Assembly: GCF_002742625.1 (NCBI RefSeq)
Contig: NZ_PEBF01000002.1
Span: 201,332 to 265,331 of the forward strand
DNA length: 64,000 bases
Source: Caulobacter sp. FWC2
GTDB lineage: Bacteria > Pseudomonadota > Alphaproteobacteria > Caulobacterales > Caulobacteraceae
Direction: 5' to 3'
The position numbers and the translations under genes are program-made. The notes below the pieces were generated by a model. That model saw only the letters and a program-made list of their open reading frames with translations. It did not search any database and had not been told where the DNA came from. Position 1 is the first letter of the stretch, and each line of letters opens with the position of its first letter. Below are positions 51,552-59,607 of this stretch, piece after piece.

Positions 51552-52832
51552 CTACGGGGCGTCCCACACCACATGGACCGCGTCCGGGCCGCGCAAGGAG
51601 ACGCCTCGCACCTCCGGCCGGGGGTGGGCCGGGTCCAGACGCAGATTGGGCAGCATGTCTAGAAGGAGACCGACCGCCTCCTCGATCTCCACCTTGGCCA
51701 GCCACATCCCGACGCACATGTGGGCGCCAAAACCAAACCCGAAGGCCGCCATCTGCTTGCGGTCGATGTCGAACGCGTCGGGATTGTCAAACACGGCCTC
51801 GTCGCGGTTGGCCGAGGCGACGCAGGCCGAAATGATCGCGCCCTTGGGGATGGTCACGTCCTGCAGCGTGACCTCGGTCTGGCACTCGCGGACCTTGAAC
51901 GTGGCGACCGCGTCGTGGCGGACGCTCTCGTCCAAGACCTTCCGCATCAAGGTCCGATCCGCCCGCAGGCGCTCGAGCACCTCGGGGTGGTCGAAGAGGT
52001 GGGTCATCATGATCGCGAAGGTCCTGGAGGTGGTCTCCGACGCGGCGGGCAGCATCATCCGCACGAAATTGGTGATCTGATGATCGTTCAGGGTTCGACC
52101 CTCGAACTCGGCCCGGATCAGGCGGCTGATCAGGTCCGCGCCCTCGGCGCCGGAAGCCCGGCGGGCCTGGACGGCGGCCAGGGTCGGGTCATAGAGCTCC
52201 TGGAAGGCCTGGAACGCCGCGCGTTTGGCCTCCGGGTCGTTGGCCATGCCGCCCAGCACTTTCAGCGCCTTGGTGGCGAAGGCTTCGAGCGCAGCGGGAT
52301 CGTCGTCCTGGAAGCCCAGGACAGCGTAGACCACGTGAATGGGGAACATCACGCCGACGCTGCCGATCAGCTCGGCCTTGCCCAGCGGCACGAGCGGCTC
52401 AACGAACGAGCGCTTGATTAGGGGGCGGATATAGGTCTCGCGCCATTCTTCCATGACCGCGGGCGTGAACGAGGGTTGCAAGATGCCGCGTAGCTGCCGG
52501 TGCTCATCGCCGTCCAGCCCCGTGATCATCAGCCCGTCGAGGAACGGACCCAGGCCCGTCTCCATCAGGATCCCGCTCGTGAAGGTCTTGGTGTCGCGCA
52601 ACACCTTCATCACGTCGGCGTGCTTGAAGATCGTATAGATCGGCCGGCCCGTTTGGCCCGCGAAGGAGGCCGCGCCCAGCTCGGCGCAGATGTCGCCCTC
52701 CATCACGGGCAGGTTGTTTCGATGGTGGCGATAGATCGCCTCGAGGTTCTTGTCGTTGCCCGCGAACAGGGCGCCGACCTGGGCGAAGCCGTCGGCAAGA
52801 TCCTTGTTGGGAGCCATCTGGGCGGTGCTCAT
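51552..52832 (-). CDS. Cytochrome P450 (class I bacterial type)
   Basis: 426 residues, soluble, without a membrane anchor. I-helix AASETT (263-268; acid-Thr pair intact), ExxR at E302-R305 (DESVRHD), and heme loop FGFGFGAHMCVGMWLAK with the Cys ligand at C373. It needs a ferredoxin and reductase, available at 57.2 kb and 13.3 kb. GGAAGG precedes the ATG. It is monocistronic with its own operator-like site and terminator. By analogy with DitQ/DitU or monoterpene P450s it may hydroxylate or epoxidise a terpenoid or aromatic ring; the substrate is not known. Confidence 0.92.
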   Translation of the reverse strand: MSTAQMAPNKDLADGFAQVGALFAGNDKNLEAIYRHHRNNLPVMEGDICAELGAASFAGQTGRPIYTIFKHADVMKVLRDTKTFTSGILMETGLGPFLDGLMITGLDGDEHRQLRGILQPSFTPAVMEEWRETYIRPLIKRSFVEPLVPLGKAELIGSVGVMFPIHVVYAVLGFQDDDPAALEAFATKALKVLGGMANDPEAKRAAFQAFQELYDPTLAAVQARRASGAEGADLISRLIRAEFEGRTLNDHQITNFVRMMLPAASETTSRTFAIMMTHLFDHPEVLERLRADRTLMRKVLDESVRHDAVATFKVRECQTEVTLQDVTIPKGAIISACVASANRDEAVFDNPDAFDIDRKQMAAFGFGFGAHMCVGMWLAKVEIEEAVGLLLDMLPNLRLDPAHPRPEVRGVSLRGPDAVHVVWDAP

Positions 52833-52884
52833 CGGTGTTCCTTCCCGGAAGTTCGGCCCGCTGTGCGGACTCAGATTATTTCAA

Positions 52885-52905
52885 ATGCAGAATAGTATTC
52901 TAGAA
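52885..52905. promoter_or_regulatory. Operator-like palindrome upstream of the P450 gene
   Basis: ATGCAGAAT, AGT, ATTCTAGAA: a perfect AGAAT-N3-ATTCT core 53 bases upstream of the P450 start, in the short gap after the limonene-epoxide-hydrolase-like gene. Confidence 0.6.
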
Positions 52906-52937
52906 GAGAAGTCCATGGGAATTTGGCTTTGGGTCCT

Positions 52938-53336
52938 TCAGTGTCCGTGGATCGCGCTGACGGCGCCCGGGTCGGTGTAGTCTCGCCATCGAACGAGCCG
53001 GCCGTCGTCGTCCAACTCGAAAACGCCCGCGATCGAGAAGGCGCCGATCTCGCGCCCGTCGGCGGCCAGGAGGCGATCAACGCGCTCGGTCAGGACGACA
53101 TTGCCCGTCGCGGCGATATGCAGTGTTTCCACGATGATTGTCGCATAGCCCATGCTGGCCTCGAACTGCGCGCCCAGCGCCAGCGCCTCGTCGGCGCCGA
53201 CCGTGCGCGACAGGCCCATATTGGTCCATTCCGTGTCGGCCCGAAAAAGATCGCGGATCGCCTGCTCGAGCCGCTCGGGCCCCTCGGACCAGGCGTCCAG
53301 AAAGGTCCGGATAATATCGATCGGCGCACGGCTCAT
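52938..53336 (-). CDS. Limonene-1,2-epoxide hydrolase-like protein
   Basis: 132 residues, cone-shaped alpha/beta fold of the SnoaL/LEH group. The LEH catalytic set is visible: R85 and D87 in TERVDRLL, D119 in VRWRDYTD, and N39 in EWTNMG, with Trp37 where the Rhodococcus enzyme has the water-holding Tyr. Spacing between these residues matches the family within two positions. It would add water to an epoxide in the cytosol. AAGGAA precedes ATG 53336. It is upstream of and co-directional with the P450 gene, which could supply the epoxide. The epoxide hydrolase call is inference from motifs. Confidence 0.75.
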   Translation of the reverse strand: MSRAPIDIIRTFLDAWSEGPERLEQAIRDLFRADTEWTNMGLSRTVGADEALALGAQFEASMGYATIIVETLHIAATGNVVLTERVDRLLAADGREIGAFSIAGVFELDDDGRLVRWRDYTDPGAVSAIHGH

Positions 53337-53354
53337 CGGGCGCGTTCCTTAAGA

Positions 53355-53382
53355 ATTCTGATGGCGGAATTTAATTTCGACG
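53355..53382. promoter_or_regulatory. Operator-like sites between LEH-like and glutathione peroxidase genes
   Basis: ATTCTGATG (53355-53363; 8/9 half-site) runs into a full site TGGCGGAAT, TTA, ATTTCGACG (53362-53382; 6/9 and 5/9). It sits 19 bases from the LEH-like start and about 75 bases before the peroxidase start. GCTAGGCT at 53403-53410 could be the peroxidase -10. Confidence 0.5.
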
Positions 53383-53455
53383 CGCGATGCCGATGGCGCT
53401 TTGCTAGGCTGCGCGCTGACGGCGGCAAGCGCCGCAGGCAATCAATGGAGTCCCC

Positions 53456-54004
53456 ATGACCGACGCGATCACCGCCATCCCTTTGACCCGCATCGGCGGC
53501 GAACCGGACACGCTGGCCAACCACGCCGGTAAGGTTCTGCTGATCGTCAATGTCGCTTCCAAATGCGGATTGACGCCGCAATACGAGGGGCTCGAGGCGC
53601 TTTATCGCGCCAAGCAGGCCGAGGGCCTGGAGGTGCTGGCGTTCCCGGCCAACAACTTCAACGGCCAGGAACCGGGCGCCGACGACGAAATCGCCAGCTT
53701 CTGCAAGACCAGCTACGACGTCACCTTTCCGCTCTACGCCAAGATCAGCGTCAAGGGCGACGACATCCATCCGCTGTACGCGGGGCTGACGGCCTTGAAG
53801 CCGGAGGCGACCGGCGATGGGCCGATGCGCGCGCGGCTGAAAGGCTATGGTATCGCCACGGGCGGTCCGGGCGAGGTGGTCTGGAATTTCGAAAAATTCC
53901 TGGTCGGTCGTGATGGCCAGGTCATCGACCGGTTCGCGCCGGATATCGACGCGGCCGACCCGCGTCTGGTCACCGCGGTGGACAAGGCGCTGTCGGCGGA
54001 CTGA
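53456..54004 (+). CDS. Glutathione peroxidase family protein
   Basis: 182 residues. Thioredoxin-fold peroxidase with the catalytic Cys C37 (NVASKCGLTPQY), Gln in FPANNFNGQEPG, and Trp-Asn in VVWNFEKFLV. Cys replaces the mammalian selenocysteine. No signal peptide, so cytosolic. It removes peroxides, probably those leaking from the P450 and dioxygenase. The ribosome site is GGAG. Its operator-like sites put it in the same regulon. Confidence 0.9.
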   Translation: MTDAITAIPLTRIGGEPDTLANHAGKVLLIVNVASKCGLTPQYEGLEALYRAKQAEGLEVLAFPANNFNGQEPGADDEIASFCKTSYDVTFPLYAKISVKGDDIHPLYAGLTALKPEATGDGPMRARLKGYGIATGGPGEVVWNFEKFLVGRDGQVIDRFAPDIDAADPRLVTAVDKALSAD

Positions 54005-54051
54005 GGTCCGCCGCCCATGGCGAAGGGGGGGAGGGCCCTTCGCCATGGCGC

Positions 54052-54978
54052 CTAGCGCACCTTCGCGGTGATCTTAGCGTGGGGGCCTGACACCTGGGCG
54101 GCCCAGGCCGCCGCGGCGTCGGCGAAGTCATAGTCGACGTAGTCGATGATCAGCTTCTGAGCCTTCTGCATCGCCAGCAGCCGCCGCCAGATCGCTTCGC
54201 GATCGGCGGGCGGGCGTTGTCCGGTGCCGATGCAGGTGAGGGTGCGAAACAGCAGGTCGCCGATGTTGAGTTCGACCACCCGGCCCGCGCCCGTGCCGAT
54301 GGTGATCAGCCGCGCGCCCCACTTGGTGGCCTTGACCGCCGACAAGAACGGCTTGCCGAACACAAGATCGAGCACGATGTCGAAGCCGTCCCCGCCGCTG
54401 GCGGCCTTGAGCGCTTCGGTGTCGTTCTCACCGCCCAGGGCGACGCCGGCGTCGGCCAGGCCGCGTTCGACGAGCCGATCCAGGGCGGCTGGGTTGCGGG
54501 CTGCGGCCACGATGCGACCCGCCCCGAGGCTTCGGGCCAACTGCAGGCCGATCTGTCCCAGGACGCCCGTGGCGCCGAGGATCAGTACGCTCTCCCCGGG
54601 CTGGATGTTAGCCGCTTCCAACGGCACCAGAATCCCGGTGCCGGCGATGCCCATGGTGATGGCGGTGCGATCGTCGATGTCGTCGGGAACATCCCAGACC
54701 TCCGCCGCCGGAACCAGGGTCTTTTCCGCCCAGGCCCCCCACGGCGCGATCGAGCGTTCGCCGAAATAGACCCGCCGTCCATCCTCGGCGCGGCCAACGC
54801 CCTCGCCGCGGATGACGCAAGGATATTCAACGCCGAGACGATAGGCGCCCAGGACGTCCCAGCCTCCGAGCCCGGCGGTGTCGACATCGATAAGGACCGA
54901 TCCCACCCGCGCCGTCGGTTCGGGAAAATCCTGAAGGACCGGAGCGACTCCGTTGCCGGAGATGACGGCGGCGCGCAT
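54052..54978 (-). CDS. MDR-family alcohol dehydrogenase/quinone reductase-like protein
   Basis: 308 residues, somewhat short for the family. GroES-like N-domain (VDTAGLGGWDVLGAYRLG, IRGEGVGRAEDGRRVYFG), then the Rossmann motif LILGATGVLGQIGLQLARSLG near 135. No Cys/His/Glu zinc set. Likely NADPH-dependent reduction of a quinone, enone or aldehyde. It lies between the peroxidase (convergent) and the ring-hydroxylating dioxygenase small subunit (86 bases upstream), and probably belongs to the dioxygenase operon. Confidence 0.82.
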   Translation of the reverse strand: MRAAVISGNGVAPVLQDFPEPTARVGSVLIDVDTAGLGGWDVLGAYRLGVEYPCVIRGEGVGRAEDGRRVYFGERSIAPWGAWAEKTLVPAAEVWDVPDDIDDRTAITMGIAGTGILVPLEAANIQPGESVLILGATGVLGQIGLQLARSLGAGRIVAAARNPAALDRLVERGLADAGVALGGENDTEALKAASGGDGFDIVLDLVFGKPFLSAVKATKWGARLITIGTGAGRVVELNIGDLLFRTLTCIGTGQRPPADREAIWRRLLAMQKAQKLIIDYVDYDFADAAAAWAAQVSGPHAKITAKVR

Positions 54979-55061
54979 GTGGCAAATCCTGGATTGGTCT
55001 TGGAACCAAGATCGGCGACGGTCTGGTGAGCCAGACCGCCGCCGATCAGAGCTGTGTCAGC

Positions 55062-55640
55062 TCAGAGAAAGATGGCGAGGTTCGGGAAGCCCAGCACCGT
55101 CTGGTCGACGATGATTTCCCGCCGCGCCAACTTGAAGCTGGCGCCATGGCGTCGCAGCAGATCGTGGCGGACGCAGCTGAGGAACAGCAGATTGGTTTCC
55201 TCGAAGCGGCTGCGGCTGCAGAGCAGATAGCTCTTCACCTCGAACTCGTCGGGATTGTCCGTCGATTCGACCAGAATGTTGGTGATCAGACGTCGCGTGC
55301 GAGACGGCGGATCCTCGGCCCAGGCGCTGCGGGTGTCGGTGATGCGTCCGACCCGGCCTCGGATCGAGGCGTAGGTTTCGTCGAAGTGCATCACGGTCCG
55401 GACGATGGAGGCCGCGTTCTGGCTCAGGGGCCGGGTTTGGCGCACCGGGCAGGTGTAACGCAGATCGGTGTCGAGGCGCTCGACCCATTCGGCGAGCCGG
55501 ATCTCGTCGAGCAGCCAGGCCTCCTCATAGAGAAACTCGGCGATTTGATTATAGGCGGGCGAGCCCACGGGCACGCGATTGGCTCGGAAAGCGTCCGGCG
55601 CGACGGCGGTGTCGGCGGTAGCGGTGACGTCGATGGTCAT
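55062..55640 (-). CDS. Ring-hydroxylating dioxygenase small (beta) subunit
   Basis: 192 residues, SnoaL/NTF2-like fold of Rieske dioxygenase beta subunits: IAEFLYEEAWLLDEIRLAEWVERL at the N-terminus, HFDETYASIRGRVGRI, and SYLLCSRSRFEETNLLFLSCVRHDLLRRHG. Structural subunit of the alpha3-beta3 oxygenase. It follows the large subunit by 31 bases in the same direction. Confidence 0.9.
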   Translation of the reverse strand: MTIDVTATADTAVAPDAFRANRVPVGSPAYNQIAEFLYEEAWLLDEIRLAEWVERLDTDLRYTCPVRQTRPLSQNAASIVRTVMHFDETYASIRGRVGRITDTRSAWAEDPPSRTRRLITNILVESTDNPDEFEVKSYLLCSRSRFEETNLLFLSCVRHDLLRRHGASFKLARREIIVDQTVLGFPNLAIFL

Positions 55641-55671
55641 GGCGGTCAGGTCCTGATGATGGCGGCGATGA

Positions 55672-57048
55672 TCAGAGCGAGCTGTTCATCAGGTCGCGGT
55701 AGGCCAGCCACCAGTTCCACTGGGTGTCGTCCTTGGTGAAGCCTTCGTAGACCAGGGCCGGGCCGGGCCAGTCGGCCCGCGGAGGCGTGGTGCAGACGGC
55801 CTGATACTTCATCGTGATGTTGCGCGCGGCCGCGCCTTTGGCCGTTTGGGTGATGTGGGGCCAGGTGTCGGAGTCGTCCTGCTCGACCATGCCCGAGGTG
55901 CCCAGCATCCGGACCGCGAATTGCAGGGCCTTTTGCTTGTGCTCTTCGGGGGCGTCCTTCTCGGCCAGGATGAAGTTGCAGAACTCCAGCTCGTCCGGCC
56001 CCTTAGGAATATAGGTGTGCAGGGAGGTCAGGCCGATGATCTCGCCATCGGGCTGAGGCACATAGATGAAGGCGATCAGGACGTTGGGGAACATCCCGCC
56101 GACCTGCGGCGGACTGTCGACCAGCAGGCCCAGCTGTTCAGGCGTCAGGTTGCGGATCAGCTGGGGCAGCATTTCCTTGGTGATGCCGGGCGGCGGCACG
56201 ATCGCCAGCTTCTCCTCGAGCGTCAGGTTCCCGTCGCGGAAGCCGGCGGCCTGCTTGAACTTGTTGGCGGCGGGCATGCACCGCAGCGCATGGCCCTGGA
56301 GCGAACTGACTTCGGTGCCGTACATCGAGGTGGTCAGGTCGCCATCGCCGAACTTGGCGAACTCGCCAAGCCAACGGTGCAGCGTCAGGGTGTGGAAGCC
56401 GTCGGCGGCCGACTGTTCGCAGGCGGTCTTCCAGTTGGCTTTAATCGTGAAGCGCTGCGGAGGGCCGAGAACTTCCAGGCCCCGATCCGTGCGCTGGAAC
56501 AGCATGTCGTAGTACCACTTCATCTCGCCGAGGAACTCGTCGAACGAGGGGCCGTCGAGATTCCAGGTCGCGAAGATCAGGCCCCCGTAGAGGTGGGTGC
56601 GCGCCTGGGTCAGGCCGAGCTTTTCCTTGGGCAGAATCGTGCCGTGCATCTGCTCGGCGGCGACGGGCGCGCCAATGAAGTCGCCGTCGTTCTTGAACGC
56701 CCAGCCGTGATAGATGCAGGTGTGAACCTTGGCGTTGCCCGCGTCGCTGGTGCACACGCGCATGCCCCGGTGCGGGCACACGTTGAGCATAACCCGGATC
56801 GAGCCGTCCTTCTGACGCGTGATCAGCACCGGGTCCGAGCCCATCAGTCGCGTGATGAAGTCGCCCGAGTTCGGGATCTCGCTCTCATGGCCCAGCAACA
56901 GCCAGGTCTTCCCGAACACCTTGCGCATCTCGATGTCGTAGAGTTCCGGGTCCGAGATCGCCCGAAGTTGGACCTCGCGCGTCTGCACGTTGATCAAGTC
57001 GTCGATCGTCGTCCCGTCGGAAAGCGTCGTCCGTGTCCGGTCCAGCAT
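55672..57048 (-). CDS. Ring-hydroxylating dioxygenase large (alpha) subunit, Rieske type
   Basis: 458 residues from ATG 57048 (GGAGG upstream); the frame extends further but without homology-like content. Rieske ligands C91, H93, C111, H114 (NVCPHRGMRVC, TCIYHGW), and the mononuclear iron triad region D216, H219, H224 (AADGFHTLTLHRW). It adds both atoms of O2 to an aromatic ring to give a cis-diol. The overall look is like DitA1, of diterpenoid degradation, or IpfA more than naphthalene or biphenyl enzymes. Divergent from the ferredoxin gene, its likely electron donor. Confidence 0.92.
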   Translation of the reverse strand: MLDRTRTTLSDGTTIDDLINVQTREVQLRAISDPELYDIEMRKVFGKTWLLLGHESEIPNSGDFITRLMGSDPVLITRQKDGSIRVMLNVCPHRGMRVCTSDAGNAKVHTCIYHGWAFKNDGDFIGAPVAAEQMHGTILPKEKLGLTQARTHLYGGLIFATWNLDGPSFDEFLGEMKWYYDMLFQRTDRGLEVLGPPQRFTIKANWKTACEQSAADGFHTLTLHRWLGEFAKFGDGDLTTSMYGTEVSSLQGHALRCMPAANKFKQAAGFRDGNLTLEEKLAIVPPPGITKEMLPQLIRNLTPEQLGLLVDSPPQVGGMFPNVLIAFIYVPQPDGEIIGLTSLHTYIPKGPDELEFCNFILAEKDAPEEHKQKALQFAVRMLGTSGMVEQDDSDTWPHITQTAKGAAARNITMKYQAVCTTPPRADWPGPALVYEGFTKDDTQWNWWLAYRDLMNSSL

Positions 57049-57082
57049 GGGTGTCCTCCGCAGCGCTAGGCGCCATATAATT

Positions 57083-57117
57083 TTGAACAGAGGTGGCATT
57101 TCTGTATAGAAAATGCA
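57083..57117 (+). promoter_or_regulatory. Candidate ferredoxin promoter with dyad
   Basis: TTGAAC (57083-57088), 16 bases, TATAGA (57105-57110). A dyad GCATTT...AAATGC (57097-57117) spans the -10. TATACAGAAAT on the - strand is a weak match to the TATCAGAAT half-site and lies near the expected -35 of the dioxygenase gene. Confidence 0.4.
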
Positions 57118-57197
57118 ACTGTTCGATTCAGTGAGGAACGACGGGCCGCTGGCCCTCCGGAGAAGCCCCAAAGGGGCGCCCGGCACGGAGGAAGGTT

Positions 57198-57416
57198 ATG
57201 AGTTCAGAAGCGACCCCGCATCGCGTCAGGGCGGACCGAAGCGCCTGCTGCGGCTATGGCACCTGCGTGGAGATCTGCCCCGAGATCTATCAGCTCGAGG
57301 GGGGGCTTGTGGTTGTGACCACCGACATCGTGCCCGCCGAGCTGTTGGAACGGGCGATCGAAGGCGCAGAGTCCTGCCCCCAAGGCGCCATCGTCGTGGA
57401 AGCCGTTGAGGGATGA
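57198..57416 (+). CDS. Small [3Fe-4S]/[4Fe-4S] ferredoxin
   Basis: 72 residues. Cys pattern C17-C18-GYGT-C23-VEI-C27-P, then C60-P (SCPQGA), as in P450-type one-cluster ferredoxins; Tyr20 occupies the second Cys position of the standard 4Fe-4S motif. The ribosome site GGAGGAAGG is strong. Divergent from the Rieske dioxygenase. DitA3, the electron carrier of the diterpenoid dioxygenase, is also of this unusual type rather than a Rieske ferredoxin, so service to the dioxygenase and possibly the P450 is inferred. Confidence 0.9.
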   Translation: MSSEATPHRVRADRSACCGYGTCVEICPEIYQLEGGLVVVTTDIVPAELLERAIEGAESCPQGAIVVEAVEG

Positions 57417-58996
57417 CGGCCGTCCCAGACGCCGCGAGCAGCGCGGTCGCCGCCCCAGCCCGCGCGTCCGGCCGGCCCAGGCTGCCCGGGCTATTGTCGC
57501 TGTCCTTGTTGGGCGTGCCGCTAACGGCGCTGTCGCTGCCGCTCGTCGTCATGATTCCGGAACACTATGCGACGGTTCTGGGCCTGCCGCTGGCGTTGAT
57601 CGGCCTGATCTTCACCAGCGTGCGCGTGTTCGACATCGTCGTTGACCCGCTGCTCGGCGCGGCGATGGATCGAACCCACACCCGCTGGGGCCGCTATCGC
57701 CCATGGCTGGTCCTGGGCGCGCCGGCGCTCATGTTGGCCGTCTATCTGTTGTTCATGGCCAAGCCAGGCGTGGGACCCGTCTATCTGCTGGTGACCCTGA
57801 CGGCCAGTTTCTTGGGGTGGTCTGTCCTGTCGCTGGCGCAACTGGCGCTCGCCTCCGGCCTGGCGGCTGGCTACGACGAGCGCTCGCGGGTCTATGCCTG
57901 GCTTCAGTTCGCCTCTCTGCTGGGCATTCTGACCGTGATGGGTTTTCCCATCATCTCGGCCAAGCTTGGCGGGACCGGCTTGCCGCCCACCCAGCTCATG
58001 GGGTGGATCATCATCGTCCTGACCGCGCCGGCGGTGGCTTTGGCCGCCTGGCGCGTCCCGGAGACCACGCTCGTCACCCAAAGGCATATCGTCGGGATCA
58101 AAGCCTATCTGGCCGTGGTCGGCCGCAAAGCCGTCTTCAGGATCGCCGCCATCGACCTTCTGTTTGGCCTTGGGTTTGGCACCGCCTCGGCGATGCTGGT
58201 GTTCTTCGTGACCGCCGCCAAGGGGCTGGAGCGCAGCGCCGTCGGCGTCGTTCTGATCGCCCAGGTGGTCACGGCCATGATCACCGTACCCGCCGTAGCC
58301 TGGCTGGCGCGGCGGCTCGACAAGCATTTCGTGCTTGGAATATCGGGCCTTCTGGCCGCCATCGTCAGCGTGGCGTTCATCTTCCTGCCTGACCACAATC
58401 TGCCGGCGATGGCGGTGGGCATGATGGGCTGGGGGCTGTCGTTCGGCGCCTTCAACCTGCTGCCACGCGCGATGATGGCCGATGCGGGCGACGAACTGCG
58501 GCTCGAATCCGGCTCGGATCAAACCGCCGTGCTCTATGCGCTGTTGATCAGCAGCTGGAAGTTGGGCGGCGCCCTGGCGGTCGGCCTGGCCTTCGCCGCC
58601 CTGGCTCTGGTCGGCTACAAGCCCGCGCTTCTGGGCGCGAACACCCCACAAGCCATCTCCGGCTTGGAAATGGTGTTCGCGGGTCCTTCGGCGGCGCTGT
58701 TTCTCCTGGGAGCCTGGCTGGCCTTCACCTATCCGCTGACGCGCGAAAAGCATGCGGCCATCCGCCTCGAGCTGGACGCGCGTGATGCGGCGAGCGGAGA
58801 CGCGGGCGCTGGCGCGCGCGGCGACTCAGGCGCGGCGGCGCGCCCGGCCGGGCGCGTCGCGTCTCAGGCACCGGGGGCGGCAGGCCGCCGCCGCCGCCGC
58901 GCTTCGGTCGTCGCGGAGGGCGCGGTGGTCGCGGATGCGACGTCAACGCCGAGGCGCGCCGAGACCGCGCGGCTGGTCGCCCAGACGGGAGGATGA
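57413..58996 (+). CDS. GPH/MelB-type transporter with a frameshifted C-terminal tail
   Basis: Reads as 527 residues from ATG 57413 (ATGA overlap with the ferredoxin gene). Twelve transmembrane segments; the GPH signature DRTHTRWGRYRPWL follows TM2. The transporter proper ends near residue 455 (HAAIRLELDARDAAS, about 58790). The remaining Ala/Gly/Arg-rich tail is not transporter-like and contains pieces of an SDR (AEGAVVA, AETARLVAQTGG). The true stop was probably lost by indels and the frame now runs into the next gene. Probable uptake of a glycoside or organic acid; the substrate is unknown. Confidence 0.8.
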   Translation: MTAVPDAASSAVAAPARASGRPRLPGLLSLSLLGVPLTALSLPLVVMIPEHYATVLGLPLALIGLIFTSVRVFDIVVDPLLGAAMDRTHTRWGRYRPWLVLGAPALMLAVYLLFMAKPGVGPVYLLVTLTASFLGWSVLSLAQLALASGLAAGYDERSRVYAWLQFASLLGILTVMGFPIISAKLGGTGLPPTQLMGWIIIVLTAPAVALAAWRVPETTLVTQRHIVGIKAYLAVVGRKAVFRIAAIDLLFGLGFGTASAMLVFFVTAAKGLERSAVGVVLIAQVVTAMITVPAVAWLARRLDKHFVLGISGLLAAIVSVAFIFLPDHNLPAMAVGMMGWGLSFGAFNLLPRAMMADAGDELRLESGSDQTAVLYALLISSWKLGGALAVGLAFAALALVGYKPALLGANTPQAISGLEMVFAGPSAALFLLGAWLAFTYPLTREKHAAIRLELDARDAASGDAGAGARGDSGAAARPAGRVASQAPGAAGRRRRRASVVAEGAVVADATSTPRRAETARLVAQTGG

Positions 58997-59580
58997 CCAC
59001 CATGGCCTGCGATCTTGGCGACCCTGACGGCGCGCGGGCCTGGATCGACCAGGCCGTCGCCGACTACGGCAAGATCGACATTCTCTACAACAACGCCTCG
59101 GCCGCGAAGTTCGGCTCGATCGCCGAGCTTTCGATCGAGGACTGGCGCTACACCCTGCGAAACGAGCTCGACCTCGTCTTCCTGACGACGAAGTTCGCCT
59201 GGCCCCATCTGGCCAAGCACGGCGGGGTGATTATCAATGTGGCGTCCACGGCGGGATGGCAGGGCTCGCGCGGCAACGGAACCATCGCCCACAACGCCAC
59301 CAAGGGCGGTGTGGTGGCGATGACCCGGCAGATGGCGCTGGAGGGCGCCGCGGTCGGCATCCGCGCCAACAGCATCAGCCCCGGCTTCGTCGTCACGCCG
59401 GGAACGCGCGCCTTTGTCGAAAACCCCACCGTCCGCGCCCAGCTGACCGCCAATATTCCGCTCGGCCGTCCAGGCGAGCCGGAGGATATCGTCGGCATGG
59501 CCGCCTTCCTGGCCACCGACGAAGCGGCCTTCATCACCGGTGCGGACATCATCATCGATGGCGGCACGACCGCCTGTTAG
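58841..59580 (+). pseudogene. Short-chain dehydrogenase with a scrambled N-terminus
   Basis: The open part from ATG 58993 begins MTTMACDLGDPDGARAW and has the SDR middle and end (DILYNNASAA, NVASTAGWQGSRGNGTIAHNATKGG, AFITGADIIIDGGTT). It lacks the nucleotide-binding glycine motif. Remnants of that part (GRVA, SGTGGG, AEGAVVA, AETARLVAQTGG) are spread over different frames in 58841-58992, so several small indels separate them. The YxxxK position reads HNATK, so Tyr is replaced by His. As sequenced it is broken; it may be intact in the organism if the indels are errors. Confidence 0.7.
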
Positions 59581-59607
59581 CCAAGCGACAAGACGAGGAA
59601 CTGGACC

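Noticed and set aside
57413..58996. A genuine 80-residue cytosolic tail on the GPH transporter
   Set aside because: The tail contains SDR-like pieces in frame with the missing N-terminus of the next gene, so a frameshifted read-through is the simpler explanation.
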